Positions 36,313 through 45,697 of a stretch of 64,000 nt of DNA are shown here, one piece after another (the first letter of the stretch is position 1; each line of letters opens with the position of its first letter). Made by a program: the position numbers and the translations under genes. Under the pieces are notes generated by a model, which was not told the DNA's origin, searched no databases, and saw only the letters and a program-made list of their open reading frames with translations. The DNA is from Kitasatospora sp. MAP5-34 (lineage in GTDB: Bacteria; Actinomycetota; Actinomycetes; Streptomycetales; Streptomycetaceae), in assembly GCF_029894335.1 (NCBI RefSeq), contig NZ_JARXZC010000016.1:1-64000 (forward strand), in the 5' to 3' direction.

Positions 36313-36810
36313 ATGAGCCAGGATCTGCGCACAGTCATGCGGCACTTCGCCACCGGGGTCTGCGTGGTCAGCACGTTCTCGGACCGCTCCGGGACCCGTC
36401 AGCACGACGCCGTCACGGTCAACTCGCTCACCTCGGTCTCGCTCGATCCGGCCCTCATATCGCTCTGCTTCCGGCTCGACTCGCGCTTCCTCAAGGATCT
36501 GCGGGAGTCCCGGGTCTGGGGTGTCTCGATCCTCTGCGGCGAGTCCGAGGCGGAGGCCAGGGCCTTCGCCCGGGACGCGGAGTCCCGGCGGGTCGCCCTG
36601 GACGAGACGCCGCACAGCCTGGGCGAACAGACCGGCGTGGTGCTGCTCGAGGCGGCCGGCTGGATGGAGTGCACCTTCCGCGACGAACTCGTCATCGGCG
36701 ACCACGTGATGGTCATCGGCGAGGTGGTCCGACTCGGCTCGCGCGACTCCCGTGGGCCGCTCATCTTCCTGCAGGGCGGGTTCCACACGCTGGAGCTCGA
36801 AACTGCCTGA
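36313..36810 (+). CDS. Flavin reductase-like FMN-binding protein, paralogue 1
   Basis: This is a 165-residue flavin reductase-domain protein (HpaC-like split barrel). The family opening MRHFATGVCVVST and the flavin-contact segment AVTVNSLTSVSLDPALISLCF are present, and the C-terminal GDHVMVIGEVVRL is typical. It supplies reduced flavin to a partner monooxygenase. AGGAGG lies at 36301-36306. It is a clear paralogue of the protein at 45698, and both genes share an upstream CCTAGCG...CGAAT segment. Confidence 0.88.
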   Translation: MSQDLRTVMRHFATGVCVVSTFSDRSGTRQHDAVTVNSLTSVSLDPALISLCFRLDSRFLKDLRESRVWGVSILCGESEAEARAFARDAESRRVALDETPHSLGEQTGVVLLEAAGWMECTFRDELVIGDHVMVIGEVVRLGSRDSRGPLIFLQGGFHTLELETA

Positions 36811-36840
36811 CGATTCGTCAGGAAGCGGCTCCAGTACGCG

Positions 36841-36889
36841 CGACAGGCCGCCGAGCCGACCGGACACCGGGCAGCTCGGCGGCCTGTCG
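36841..36889 (+). terminator. Terminator after flavin reductase 1
   Basis: A 16-bp stem (36841-36856 with 36874-36889) lies 30 bp after the stop. Confidence 0.75.
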
Positions 36890-36928
36890 TCTGCGTGCGA
36901 GTCGTCCAGGCGCTGGGAGCCGGCGTCC

Positions 36929-36963
36929 GGAGAGCGAGCCCGGCGTCGCCGAACTCGCTCTCC
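36929..36963 (-). terminator. Terminator after the PPOX-like gene
   Basis: A 10-bp stem (36929-36938 with 36954-36963) lies immediately after the minus-strand FMN-protein gene. Confidence 0.55.
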
Positions 36964-36970
36964 GCACAGG

Positions 36971-37873
36971 TCAGTTGGTCGGGTTGAACGGTGAGGGCGC
37001 GTGGAAGCGCCAGCGCAGCGGGGTGAAGTTGTCCACCTGGATGATTCGCTCGACGTCGAACTCGACCATGCGCAGCGCTCCCGGGACGACCTTCGCGCGG
37101 TCCTGGTCCCAGTCGATCCGGGCCTTGCCGGTGACGTGCAGGGCGTGGCCCCGCTCCCAGTCGAGGAAGGTCAGCCCGCAGGCCGGGTCCAACTGCAGGT
37201 TGCCGAGGGTCATGTAGAAGGAGTTGCCGAAGTAGTCCGGCCAGGCGAGCCTGTTCGGCGATACGACCTGGACGAAGCCGGGTTCGCCGCCCCGGTGCGA
37301 GGCGTCCGCGCCCTGTTCGGGCGCCCGGCTCGCGATGAAGAAGGTGTCGGCCTCGGTGATCCAGCGCTGCTGGGCCTCGTCGAGCTCGGTGGAGTGGTGG
37401 GCGACGGGCGCGGTGAGCTCGGTGTCGTCCGGGCGCAGTGCGCGCTGCTGCAGGTACTTGGGGCAGTTGCCGAGCACCTGCTCGGTGACGACCACCAGGC
37501 GGTCGCCGTCCCGCTTGGCCACGCCGTTGATCCGGACGCGCCGGCTGCTCTGCGGCTCGATGACCAGGATCCCGATGTCGCGGACGCGGTCGAAGACCCC
37601 GTCGAGCGGGTCGCCCGGTACGGGCACCGCGTTGATGGACATGGTGGTCTCGTTCAACGTCTGCACGAAGCCGCGCGGCCCGGTGACCACTGTCGACCAG
37701 GCGGCTCCGTCGTCGTCCACCGCGCCGATCACCAGCATCCGCTGCCGCTGCATGAACTGGTCGAAGCCGGGCGGGATTTCGGCGCTGAACATGGGGGAGC
37801 CCCAGCCGGCCCGGCCTTCTCCGGCCCGTTGCTGGACGGCCCGCTCGCCCGGGTGGTTCGCTGTCCTGACCAT
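36971..37873 (-). CDS. Pyridoxamine 5'-phosphate oxidase-related FMN-binding protein
   Basis: This is a 300-residue two-lobed split-barrel protein. The opening HPGERAVQQRAG, the FMN segment RQRMLVIGAVDDDGAAWSTVV, the NCPKYLQQR motif, and C-terminal GNSFYMTLGNLQLDPACGLTFLDWE define the group. Members may reduce or bind flavin- or heme-like substrates; the reaction here is unknown. A perfect CTGACC-ATT-GGTCAG palindrome (37866-37880) covers the start codon and may be an operator. Confidence 0.82.
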   Translation of the reverse strand: MVRTANHPGERAVQQRAGEGRAGWGSPMFSAEIPPGFDQFMQRQRMLVIGAVDDDGAAWSTVVTGPRGFVQTLNETTMSINAVPVPGDPLDGVFDRVRDIGILVIEPQSSRRVRINGVAKRDGDRLVVVTEQVLGNCPKYLQQRALRPDDTELTAPVAHHSTELDEAQQRWITEADTFFIASRAPEQGADASHRGGEPGFVQVVSPNRLAWPDYFGNSFYMTLGNLQLDPACGLTFLDWERGHALHVTGKARIDWDQDRAKVVPGALRMVEFDVERIIQVDNFTPLRWRFHAPSPFNPTN

Positions 37874-37880
37874 TGGTCAG
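37866..37880. promoter_or_regulatory. Palindrome over the PPOX-like start codon
   Basis: CTGACC and GGTCAG are perfect inverted 6-mers around a 3-bp spacer. The middle base pairs belong to the ATG, so a bound repressor would block initiation. Confidence 0.45.
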
Positions 37881-37920
37881 CCCCTTTCCTGTGAAGTGGT
37901 CCCGGCCGGGTGCCGGCCCG

Positions 37921-37966
37921 GTGCGTCGGGTGCGTGTATGTCGGGTGCGTGTGTGTCGGGTGCGTC
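37921..37966. repeat. 15-bp tandem repeat upstream of the PPOX-like gene
   Basis: Units of the form GTGCGTGTATGTCGG are repeated about three times, with truncated units at both ends, in the spacer between GAPDH and the FMN protein. Confidence 0.6.
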
Positions 37967-37971
37967 GAAAA

Positions 37972-38005
37972 GGGGCCGGACTCGGGATTCCCCGAACCCG
38001 GCCCC
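37972..38005 (-). terminator. Terminator after GAPDH
   Basis: A 15-bp stem with two mismatches (37972-37986 with 37991-38005) and an ATTC loop lies 28 bp beyond the GAPDH stop. Confidence 0.65.
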
Positions 38006-38033
38006 GCTGGTCGCGCTGGTTCGGACCCGCAGG

Positions 38034-39113
<1,080 letters not shown>

Positions 39114-39246
39114 TTACGCCGCCGAAGGTAACTCGCGGATCCGGGGCCCGATTGTCATTCCGCGCACGGGTTCCGGGTGGCTCGGTCCGGTGTGTCGGCG
39201 CGGTTCGGGTCGGTGTGCTGTCAGAGGTACTGCCGATTCCCCATAG

Positions 39247-39266
39247 CAAACCGCCAAGCTGGTATG
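39247..39266. promoter_or_regulatory. ARE-like operator, site A
   Basis: CAAACC-N8-GGTATG matches site B at 16 of 20 positions. It lies about 75 bp before the TTA-containing AraC-type gene and also faces the divergent GAPDH gene. The spacing and half-sites resemble autoregulatory elements bound by gamma-butyrolactone-receptor-type TetR proteins. Confidence 0.7.
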
Positions 39267-39341
39267 TTTTGATATAAGGGAGCTGCCAGACACAGGCCGA
39301 TCGGTGTCCTCGGGTGGCCATGACGCCTCCGCGAGGGAGAC

Positions 39342-39830
39342 ATGGAGCTTCTGCGCACCGAGTCAGGACCGGGCCGCCGGGCCGCCGACCTGGTCGAACG
39401 GGCCTGTGTCGACTGCCTGCACCGCGAGCGGAGCCGTCCCGCCGCCGGGGCGCAGTCGTCAACCGCGTACTCACAAGTCGCCGGGCAGGAACTGCTGTTA
39501 CGGATCCAGAGCTTCGCCCGCAGCCGCCTCGCCGACCCGGAGCTGGGGCCCGGGATGCTGGCCCGCCACCACCACATCTCACTGCGCTACCTGCAGAAGC
39601 TCTTCAAAGATCACGGGCAGAGCCCGGCCGGCTGGATCCGCAACGAGCGGCTCAGCCGCTGCCGAGCCGAACTCCGTGATCCACGGCTCGCCCATCTCTC
39701 CGTAGCCGTGATCGGGGACCGCTCGGGCCTGTACGGCGCCTCCCACTTCAGCCGCCTCTTCCGGAAGCGCTACGGCGTCGCCCCGGGGGAGTACCGCCGC
39801 CACCAGCCCGGCCTCCGGACCGCCGCGTGA
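39342..39830 (+). CDS. AraC-type regulator reduced to its DNA-binding domain, with a TTA codon
   Basis: This is a 162-residue protein. Residues 45-155 form the double HTH of AraC regulators (ISLRYLQKLFKDHGQSPAGWIRNERL, then VAVIGDRSGLYGASHFSRLFRKRYG). About 45 residues precede it, instead of the usual sensory domain of about 180. Codon 53 (39498-39500) is TTA, the rare leucine codon read by the bldA tRNA in Streptomyces, typical of pathway regulators timed to development. The HTH is very close to that of the full-length regulator at 52139. GAGGGAGA precedes ATG 39342. Confidence 0.85.
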   Translation: MELLRTESGPGRRAADLVERACVDCLHRERSRPAAGAQSSTAYSQVAGQELLLRIQSFARSRLADPELGPGMLARHHHISLRYLQKLFKDHGQSPAGWIRNERLSRCRAELRDPRLAHLSVAVIGDRSGLYGASHFSRLFRKRYGVAPGEYRRHQPGLRTAA

Positions 39831-39928
39831 GACCCGCCGGACGCCGGACCCGCCGGACGCCGGACCACCCGGACGTCAGCGCATGAGCAGGGCCACTGAC
39901 CAATGCCAATGACTGATGTCGACAACTC

Positions 39929-40789
39929 ATGCCAACGACTCAACCAATGAAGGGTTCTGTCTTGTCCAGCTTCGAGTTCCCAGGCGAGTACTACGAGGTG
40001 ATCCGAAAGGATCTCCGTGATGTCACCGCAGAGACCGACTTCCTGGCCTCGTATCTGCCACCCGGCGGCCGGGTCCTCGACATCGGGAGCGGCACCGGTA
40101 CCAACCTCCGCGCACTGGCCGCTCTCGGTCACCCCGGAGTGGGCATCGACCAGAGCGCCAGCTTCACCGAGTTCGCCCGTGAGGCTGCCAAAGCCGCCGC
40201 CGCAGCCGGAGCTGCCGGAGCTGCCGGAGCCGAGGCTGCGGAGGTCGAGTACGTCCACACCCGCACCGCCGACTTCACCATCGACCAGCGGTTCGACCTG
40301 GCCTACAGCCTGTTCAGCACGCTCAACCAGCTGACCAGGGACGAGCTGAAGCAGCTGTTCGCCGACCTGCACGGCTGGTTGGCGCCGGGGGGTCACGTGG
40401 TGATCGACATAGGTCACCTGCTCAACTTCGTCGACGGCTACCAGCCGAACATCATCGCCCACCACCAGGGCGACGGCCTGCTGGTGACCCGGCTCGCCCG
40501 GCAGTCCGTCAACCCGCACGCGGCGATCTGGCGGAACGAGGAGACCGTGATCGTCCGGGGTGCCGACGGGCAGGTCTCGATGTACGCCAACTTCTTCGAC
40601 CAGGCCGTGCTGACCTCGCCCGAGGTGCGGGATCTGCTGGCCGCCGCCGGGTTCGAGGTGGTCGCCGAGTACGGCGGCTTCCGGAAGGAGCCGGGCCCGC
40701 GAGTCGGCCGTGGCCCGCTGCTGTTCGTCGCCCGCGCCACCACTGCCACCACCACCCGCACCGCCGGCACCGAGGCGGTGGCGGCATGA
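39929..40789 (+). CDS. SAM-dependent methyltransferase
   Basis: This is a class I methyltransferase of up to 286 residues. Motif I is VLDIGSGTGTNLRAL, motif II lies around ADFTIDQRFDLAYSLFSTLNQL, and motif III is WLAPGGHVVIDIGHL. An Ala-rich stretch of about 20 residues interrupts the fold after motif I. The start is unresolved: ATG 39929 and ATG 39947 lack a ribosome-binding site, while TTG 39962 has GAAGGG 7 nt before it. The stop overlaps the start of the adenylating enzyme, so the two are coupled. It probably O- or N-methylates the cluster product. Confidence 0.85.
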   Translation: MPTTQPMKGSVLSSFEFPGEYYEVIRKDLRDVTAETDFLASYLPPGGRVLDIGSGTGTNLRALAALGHPGVGIDQSASFTEFAREAAKAAAAAGAAGAAGAEAAEVEYVHTRTADFTIDQRFDLAYSLFSTLNQLTRDELKQLFADLHGWLAPGGHVVIDIGHLLNFVDGYQPNIIAHHQGDGLLVTRLARQSVNPHAAIWRNEETVIVRGADGQVSMYANFFDQAVLTSPEVRDLLAAAGFEVVAEYGGFRKEPGPRVGRGPLLFVARATTATTTRTAGTEAVAA

Positions 40790-42474
40790 GCGTCATCACC
40801 GCCGACACCGCGCTGCTCTCGTTCCTCGACGGCGGCCCGCTCCCCGAGCTGCCCGTGGACACCCTGGGCGAGGCCCTGGTCCGGGCCGCCGGCCTGCCGG
40901 ACGCCGGGCTGATCCACTTCGTCCAGCCGGACGGCAGCGCCGTCGACTCCTCCTACCCGGAGCTGCTGGCGGACGCCCTGCGCATCCTGACCGGCCTGCG
41001 GGTCGGTGGCGCCCGGGCTGGTGACAAGCTGATGCTGCAGATCCGTTCGGAGCCCGACCTGCTGGGCGCCTTCTGGGCCGCCGTACTGGGCGGGATGATC
41101 CCGATCACGCTGGCGCCCGGGCCGGTCGGCGACATGTCGGCTGCGGCCGAACTGATCGAGCGGGTCTGGGGCGGGTACGACAAGCCCTGGGTGGTGGTCG
41201 GGGACGACGGGCCGGAGCCGTCCGAGGAGCTGGCCGCGTCCGGGGCCTGGTTGGGCCGGGTCGGCGGGCTGCGGGAGAACGCGCCGGCCGAGGAGCTGCA
41301 CCAGGCCCGGGCGGAGGACCTCGCGGTCCTGCTGCTGACCTCCGGCAGCACCGGGGTCCCCAAGGCCGTGGCGCTGACCCACCGCAACATCATCGCCCGC
41401 TCCACCGCCACCGCCGTGGTGCGCGGGCTCGGCCGCGACAGCCGTACGTTCAACTGGATGCCGCTGGACCACATCGGCGGGCTGGTGATGTTCCACGCCC
41501 GTGACGTGCTGCTCGGCTGCACCCAGGTGCACGCCCGCCTCCCCTGGATCCTGGCGGACCCGACCCGCTGGTTCGACCAGATCTCCAAGCACCGCGCGGA
41601 CACCACCTGGGCGCCGAACTTCGCGTTCCGCCTGGTCAACGACCGGGCTGCGGAGATCGAGGGGCGGGACTGGGACCTCAGCCGGCTGCGGTACATCATG
41701 AACGGCGGCGAGTCCGTCAAGGCTTCGGTCATCCGCCAGTTCCTGGAGCTGCTGGCTCCGTTCGGGCTGCCGCGCACCTGCATGCACCCCGGCTGGGGGA
41801 TGTCCGAGACCTCGGCGGGCGTGGTCGACTCCGTCTTCGACCCGGACAGCACGGGCGACGAGCGCTTCGTCCAGGTGGGCCGCCCGCACCCGGGCGTCGC
41901 CGTCCGGGTGGTCGACGAGCACGACCAGCTGCTGCCGGTCGGTACGGTCGGCCGGCTCCAGGTCGGCGGGGCGCCGGTGACCTCGGGCTACTACGCCAAC
42001 GCGAAGGTCAACGCGGAGTGCTTCACGGACGACGGCTGGTTCCGTTCGGGTGACCTCGCGGTCATCGAGGACGGCGCGCTGACGGTCACCGGCCGGGTGG
42101 ACGACCTCATCGTGATCAATGGTGCCGAGTACCACGGCCACGAGATCGAGGCCCTGGTCGAGGAACTCGACTTCGTCGAGCCCTCGTACACCGTGGTCTC
42201 ACCAGTGACGGTCCGTCAGGACGCCGATGGGCGGCCGGTCGAGGAGCTCGCGGTCTTCTTCCACCCGCGCGGCGGTCTCGAGCCGGCGGCCGTCGAGCGG
42301 CAGATCCGGGAGCTGGTCTCGGCGCGGTTCGGGCTGGAGATCGGGCGGCTGGTGACGCTGGCCAAGGAGGACGTGCCGAAGACCGGCATCGGCAAGCTCC
42401 GGCGGGCGCAGCTGCGGCAGGGCTTCGAGGCCGAGACCGCGCGGCAGGAGTTCGACGCCGAGGCGGCACGGTAG
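40786..42474 (+). CDS. Intact ANL-superfamily acyl/aryl adenylating enzyme
   Basis: This is a 562-residue AMP-forming ligase with the full motif set. The P-loop is LLLTSGSTGVPK (about 183-194) and the aromatic pocket region includes NWMPLDHIGGLVMFH. The hinge is TGRVDDLIVINGAEYHGHEIE, and the A10 lysine lies in KTGIGKLRR. It resembles loading-type fatty-acyl/aryl-AMP ligases, so it should activate a carboxylic acid to the adenylate and pass it to CoA or a carrier. No carrier protein is seen nearby. It overlaps the methyltransferase stop (ATGA). Confidence 0.88.
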   Translation: MSVITADTALLSFLDGGPLPELPVDTLGEALVRAAGLPDAGLIHFVQPDGSAVDSSYPELLADALRILTGLRVGGARAGDKLMLQIRSEPDLLGAFWAAVLGGMIPITLAPGPVGDMSAAAELIERVWGGYDKPWVVVGDDGPEPSEELAASGAWLGRVGGLRENAPAEELHQARAEDLAVLLLTSGSTGVPKAVALTHRNIIARSTATAVVRGLGRDSRTFNWMPLDHIGGLVMFHARDVLLGCTQVHARLPWILADPTRWFDQISKHRADTTWAPNFAFRLVNDRAAEIEGRDWDLSRLRYIMNGGESVKASVIRQFLELLAPFGLPRTCMHPGWGMSETSAGVVDSVFDPDSTGDERFVQVGRPHPGVAVRVVDEHDQLLPVGTVGRLQVGGAPVTSGYYANAKVNAECFTDDGWFRSGDLAVIEDGALTVTGRVDDLIVINGAEYHGHEIEALVEELDFVEPSYTVVSPVTVRQDADGRPVEELAVFFHPRGGLEPAAVERQIRELVSARFGLEIGRLVTLAKEDVPKTGIGKLRRAQLRQGFEAETARQEFDAEAAR

Positions 42475-42546
42475 GAAGCAGTGCAGTAGGAGGCGGCGCG
42501 GCAGGAGTCGGTGCAGCGCGATGGCAGGCAGCACTCAGCTCTGCAG

Positions 42547-42585
42547 AGGGCCCCTCGGGGGGAGCGACTCCCGCCGAGGGGCCCT
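42547..42585 (+). terminator. Two-tier hairpin terminator
   Basis: An outer 12-bp stem (42547-42558 with 42574-42585) and an inner 5-bp stem around a CGA loop lie 72 bp after the adenylating-enzyme stop. Confidence 0.75.
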
Positions 42586-42618
42586 GCGGGTGGGTGCGGG
42601 AATCCCATTGTCACCAAC

Positions 42619-42653
42619 ATGCCAACTCCCTTTTGTTGCAATGCAGTTGGCAT
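42619..42653. promoter_or_regulatory. 9-bp inverted repeat upstream of ARE site B
   Basis: ATGCCAACT (42619-42627) and AGTTGGCAT (42645-42653) flank a 17-bp AT-richer spacer. It sits about 60 bp before site B in the 331-bp gene-free stretch 42475-42805 and may be a second regulator's site. Confidence 0.5.
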
Positions 42654-42712
42654 ATTCCCAGCTGGGGGCGCTCCGCCTGGAACAGGCGATCGATCTTTCC
42701 GATAAACTATTG

Positions 42713-42732
42713 CATACCGTCTAGTTGGTATG
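42713..42732. promoter_or_regulatory. ARE-like operator, site B
   Basis: CATACC-GT-CTAG-TT-GGTATG is a palindrome with perfect 6-bp arms and a CTAG core, followed by TTTTTAT. It precedes the degenerate adenylating-enzyme gene at 42806 and is the best-formed of four related sites in the cluster. Confidence 0.75.
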
Positions 42733-42805
42733 TTTTTATCGTACTGGCTCCTCCCAGGAGGGGCCACTGCAGCTTCCGCATCCTGGGGGACCACGGAGAA
42801 GCCAC

Positions 42806-44419
42806 ATGATCAAGCTCGATGACATCCGCCGCCACGCGGCCAACCGACCGGAGCAGATCGCCGTGGTGGACGGCGCCTCCCGGTTGACCTGGGGCCAGTT
42901 CGCGGATCATGTAGACCGGATGGCTGCCGGGCTCTCGGCCCAGCTGCCGCCCACCCGCCCCGCCCGCGCGGTCCATCTCGCGGACAACCGGTGGGAGCTT
43001 GCGGTGGCGATGGCCGCCTGCGCCACACTCGGCATCTCCTGCACGGGACTTGACACCGAGGCCGGGGCCGAGGAGCTGACCGGTCTCCTCACCCAGCTCC
43101 AGCCGACGGTGGTCTTCGTCTCCACGGAGCACCGCCCGGTCCTCGACCGGTGCGTCTGGCCGACCGGGCCGGAGGCGCTGCACGTCCTGCTCGACGGCGC
43201 CAAGGCCGGGGCCGTCGCCCGGGTGGCCGGGGTCGGCTCGCGTTCGGTCTCCTTCGGTACGCTGCTGGCCACCGAGCCGCTCCCGAGCCTGCCGGCCGCG
43301 CTGCCGTACGAGTCCCTCACGGTCATCCCGGGCGAGGGCGGCAACCCTCGGGTCGCGGTCCGCCGCAGCGCGGTGGAGGGGCGTCATCTGGTCGATCTGG
43401 TCGACGAGTTCGGCTTCGACGGCTCGGACGTCCACCTGACGGCCGCGCCGCTCGCCCAGCCGACCGCCCGTGGGCTGGCCCGGACCTTCCTCAGCCTCGG
43501 CGGCACGCTGGTCCTGGGCCGGTACCGCGACCCCGCCGCGCTGGCCGCCCTGATCGCCGAGGAGCGCGTCACCACTGCGGTGATCGACCCGGTGGCACTC
43601 GTCCGGCTGCTGTCCCACCCGGGCTCCGAGACGCTGGCCAAGAGCGCGCAGCTGCGCTGCGTGATCGCGCTCGGGCGGCACCTCAACCGCTGGGTCGTCA
43701 ACACGGCCTGGGAGCAGCTCGGCCCGGTGCTCCACCTCGCATACTCCACGCCGGAGACCGGCCTGAACGCCATCATGGGCCCCGACGAACTGCACGTCGC
43801 GCCGATCCGCTCGGGCCGGATGATGCTCGGCAGCAGCCTCGTCGTCCTCGACCCGGACGGCCTGCCGCTGCCCGCCGGTGAGAACGGCAGGGTCGCCATC
43901 GCCGGCTACCAGGTGATGGACGGGTATCTCGACGGCGAGGCCGCCTTCACCACGCTCGACGTCGGCCAGGGTCCGCAGCGGTTCTTCGTCACCGGCGAGC
44001 GTGGCCAACTAGACGCCCAGGGCAGGCTGGTGGTCACCAGCCGCAGCGCAGAGGTCCCGACCGTCTCCCGGAACGGGGCGGTGGACACCGAGATCTTCCG
44101 GCTGGAGGCCGACCTGCTGAACCTGCCGTGCCTTCGCGACACGGCGGTGATGCGGGTGGACGTCCCCGGGCTCGGGGACTCGCTGGTCGTCCCGTTCATC
44201 GCGGTGGCGGTGGGCCGTGAGGTGACCGGCTACAAGACGTTGACGGCGGCCTGCAACCGGCGGATCCCCTCGCTGCCGGCGCACGTGATCGCCGTCGACC
44301 ACATCCCGTACAGCCCGACGGGCACGATCAAGACCGATGAGCTGCTCGACTCGGTGCTGCCCATCATCAAGCTGAATCTTCAACTGGAGCACACGATGCA
44401 ACAGGAGATGTCCGCATGA
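42806..44419 (+). CDS. Degenerate ANL-superfamily adenylating-enzyme homologue
   Basis: This is a 537-residue AMP-binding-family protein with altered catalytic motifs. The P-loop position reads VIPGEGGNPRVAVRR instead of TSGSTGxPKG. The A5 region is AYSTPETGLN, A7 is FVTGERGQLD rather than YRTGD, and the A8 hinge has lost GRxDxxIK. The A10-like lysine remains (SPTGTIKTDEL). It may be inactive, structural, or working by the second half-reaction only. Its C-terminal 100 residues are clearly similar to the free-standing protein encoded next, which overlaps it by ATGA. Confidence 0.8.
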   Translation: MIKLDDIRRHAANRPEQIAVVDGASRLTWGQFADHVDRMAAGLSAQLPPTRPARAVHLADNRWELAVAMAACATLGISCTGLDTEAGAEELTGLLTQLQPTVVFVSTEHRPVLDRCVWPTGPEALHVLLDGAKAGAVARVAGVGSRSVSFGTLLATEPLPSLPAALPYESLTVIPGEGGNPRVAVRRSAVEGRHLVDLVDEFGFDGSDVHLTAAPLAQPTARGLARTFLSLGGTLVLGRYRDPAALAALIAEERVTTAVIDPVALVRLLSHPGSETLAKSAQLRCVIALGRHLNRWVVNTAWEQLGPVLHLAYSTPETGLNAIMGPDELHVAPIRSGRMMLGSSLVVLDPDGLPLPAGENGRVAIAGYQVMDGYLDGEAAFTTLDVGQGPQRFFVTGERGQLDAQGRLVVTSRSAEVPTVSRNGAVDTEIFRLEADLLNLPCLRDTAVMRVDVPGLGDSLVVPFIAVAVGREVTGYKTLTAACNRRIPSLPAHVIAVDHIPYSPTGTIKTDELLDSVLPIIKLNLQLEHTMQQEMSA

Positions 44420-44805
44420 TCGAGTACTCCCCGGTCCAGTTCGCCGAGTTCGGTGATCTGGACGTGCCGGACGTGGCGTTCGACGAGGGTTTCTTCGCTC
44501 TGGAGCTGGAGCTTCTGGAGCTGCCCTGCATCCGCGAGGTGGCCCTGGTCCACACCGAACTCCCGGATCTCGGGGAGACCCTGTTGGTCGCCTTCGTCCC
44601 GCTCTCGCCGGAACAGGAGGGCTCCGGCCGCCGGGCCGCCAACGCCGCCTGCGCCCGCCGGCTGCCCGGGGTCTTCGCGCACGCGGTCGCGACCAGCGAC
44701 ATCCCGCGCTCCGCCGACGGTGAGGTCCGGGCCTCGGTCCTGGTCGACCGGCTGTTGCCGCAGATCGCCCGGGACCTGACATCCCCGGTCGAGATGTCCG
44801 ACTGA
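44416..44805 (+). CDS. Stand-alone adenylation C-terminal subdomain-like protein
   Basis: This 129-residue protein aligns along most of its length with the C-terminal subdomain of the preceding gene: LELPCIREVALVHTELPDLGETLLVAF against LNLPCLRDTAVMRVDVPGLGDSLVVPF, then AACARRLPG against AACNRRIPS and VLVDRLLPQI against ELLDSVLPII. At the position of the catalytic A10 lysine it reads SADGEVRAS, so the lysine is missing. It begins at the hinge, suggesting a domain duplication. It could complete a truncated partner such as the protein at 53210, or be regulatory. Confidence 0.7.
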   Translation: MIEYSPVQFAEFGDLDVPDVAFDEGFFALELELLELPCIREVALVHTELPDLGETLLVAFVPLSPEQEGSGRRAANAACARRLPGVFAHAVATSDIPRSADGEVRASVLVDRLLPQIARDLTSPVEMSD

Positions 44806-44860
44806 CCGGCGATCCCGCCCGCCGCACCGCACCCATCTCCACCCTCTTGACCAACCCCCT

Positions 44861-44908
44861 TGGCCTGCAGTCGTGTTCGCCCCACAGGGCACGACTGCAG
44901 GCCGCTTT
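44861..44908 (+). terminator. Intrinsic terminator with T-run
   Basis: A perfect 14-bp stem (44861-44874 with 44889-44902) is followed by GCTTTT. It ends the adenylating-enzyme operon. Confidence 0.85.
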
Positions 44909-44955
44909 TGGTTTACTCCACGGACTCCTTCGAGGGGTGCCAAACAGGTATTTAA

Positions 44956-44975
44956 AAAACCAACCATGCGGTACT
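44956..44975. promoter_or_regulatory. ARE-like operator, site D (weak)
   Basis: AAAACC-N8-GGTACT keeps the ACC...GGTA core and the 8-bp spacing of sites A-C. It lies 43 bp before the HTH-only LysR-type gene. It is the weakest match of the four (10 of 20 to site B). Confidence 0.45.
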
Positions 44976-45017
44976 TTTGATGGCACGGCCGTCCCGGCCG
45001 AAGGAAGGAGCCATGCC

Positions 45018-45308
45018 GTGCAGCTGCGAGAACTGCGTGCGTTCTGCGAGGTAGTGGCAGAGATGAGCTTCACCAGGGCGGCGCGGAACCTTCACTACGC
45101 CCAGTCCAGTGTCACGGCGCAGATCAGGAGCCTCGAGGACGACCTGGGGGTGCCGTTGTTCGACCGAGGTGGCCGGCGGATCGTCCTCACGAAGGCCGGG
45201 CTGTCCCTGCTGCCGTACGCCGAGCAGATGCTCCGGATCGCCGACGCGGCCTACGCCGAGGTGGCCGCCACGGCGGCCCGGCAACCCGCTCGCCGCTCCG
45301 CCGCCTGA
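45018..45308 (+). CDS. LysR-type HTH-only protein
   Basis: This is a 96-residue protein that is just the LysR winged helix (LRELRAFCEVVAEMSFTRAARNLHYAQSSVTAQIRSLEDDLGVPLFDR) plus its linker helix. The 200-residue effector domain is absent, and the reading frame ends cleanly before a strong terminator. GTG 45018 follows AAGGAAGGAG. The DNA-binding helix looks intact. It may bind DNA constitutively, act with another regulator, or be the surviving part of a truncated gene. Confidence 0.8.
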   Translation: MQLRELRAFCEVVAEMSFTRAARNLHYAQSSVTAQIRSLEDDLGVPLFDRGGRRIVLTKAGLSLLPYAEQMLRIADAAYAEVAATAARQPARRSAA

Positions 45309-45341
45309 GAGTCGCGGCTCCGGGCGGGGGTTCGCCCGGGC

Positions 45342-45392
45342 CGCCGAGGGCGCGGCACCCGATCAACTCGATCGGGTGCCGCGCCCTCGGCG
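45342..45392 (+). terminator. Terminator after the LysR-type gene
   Basis: A perfect 23-bp stem (45342-45364 with 45370-45392) with an AACTC loop. The rest of the gene-free stretch 45393-45697 holds only a promoter-like CCTAGCG segment at about 45655. Confidence 0.85.
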
Positions 45393-45697
45393 TTACCACC
45401 CTGCGGACCCCCGATTCGCTTTCCCGCATTTGTCATTACGTTCCCGCCGCAGCATTCTAAGTCAGGTCGCCGAAGCCGTTCCCGGACATTTCGCAGAACT
45501 GTGCACCGAGAATGTCAGGAATGCCAGTCCGGCCCCCGGTTCTGTCATGTCCACCAAGGCCGGCCAGGGTCGTGTATCGGCAATTCCCCGTGCGCAGCCC
45601 AGCAAATCGAAGACCAGGCCGGTCCGTAACCTCGCTTGTATCGAACTAACGTCCCTAGCGACTGTCGAATACCCGACCGCTGCCAGAGAGGCTGGGC

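Noticed and set aside
39901..42120. Long minus-strand open frames opposite the methyltransferase and adenylating-enzyme genes
   Set aside because: Their compositions are Arg/Gly/Asp-rich shadows of high-GC coding DNA with no domain motifs; the plus-strand proteins have full motifs.
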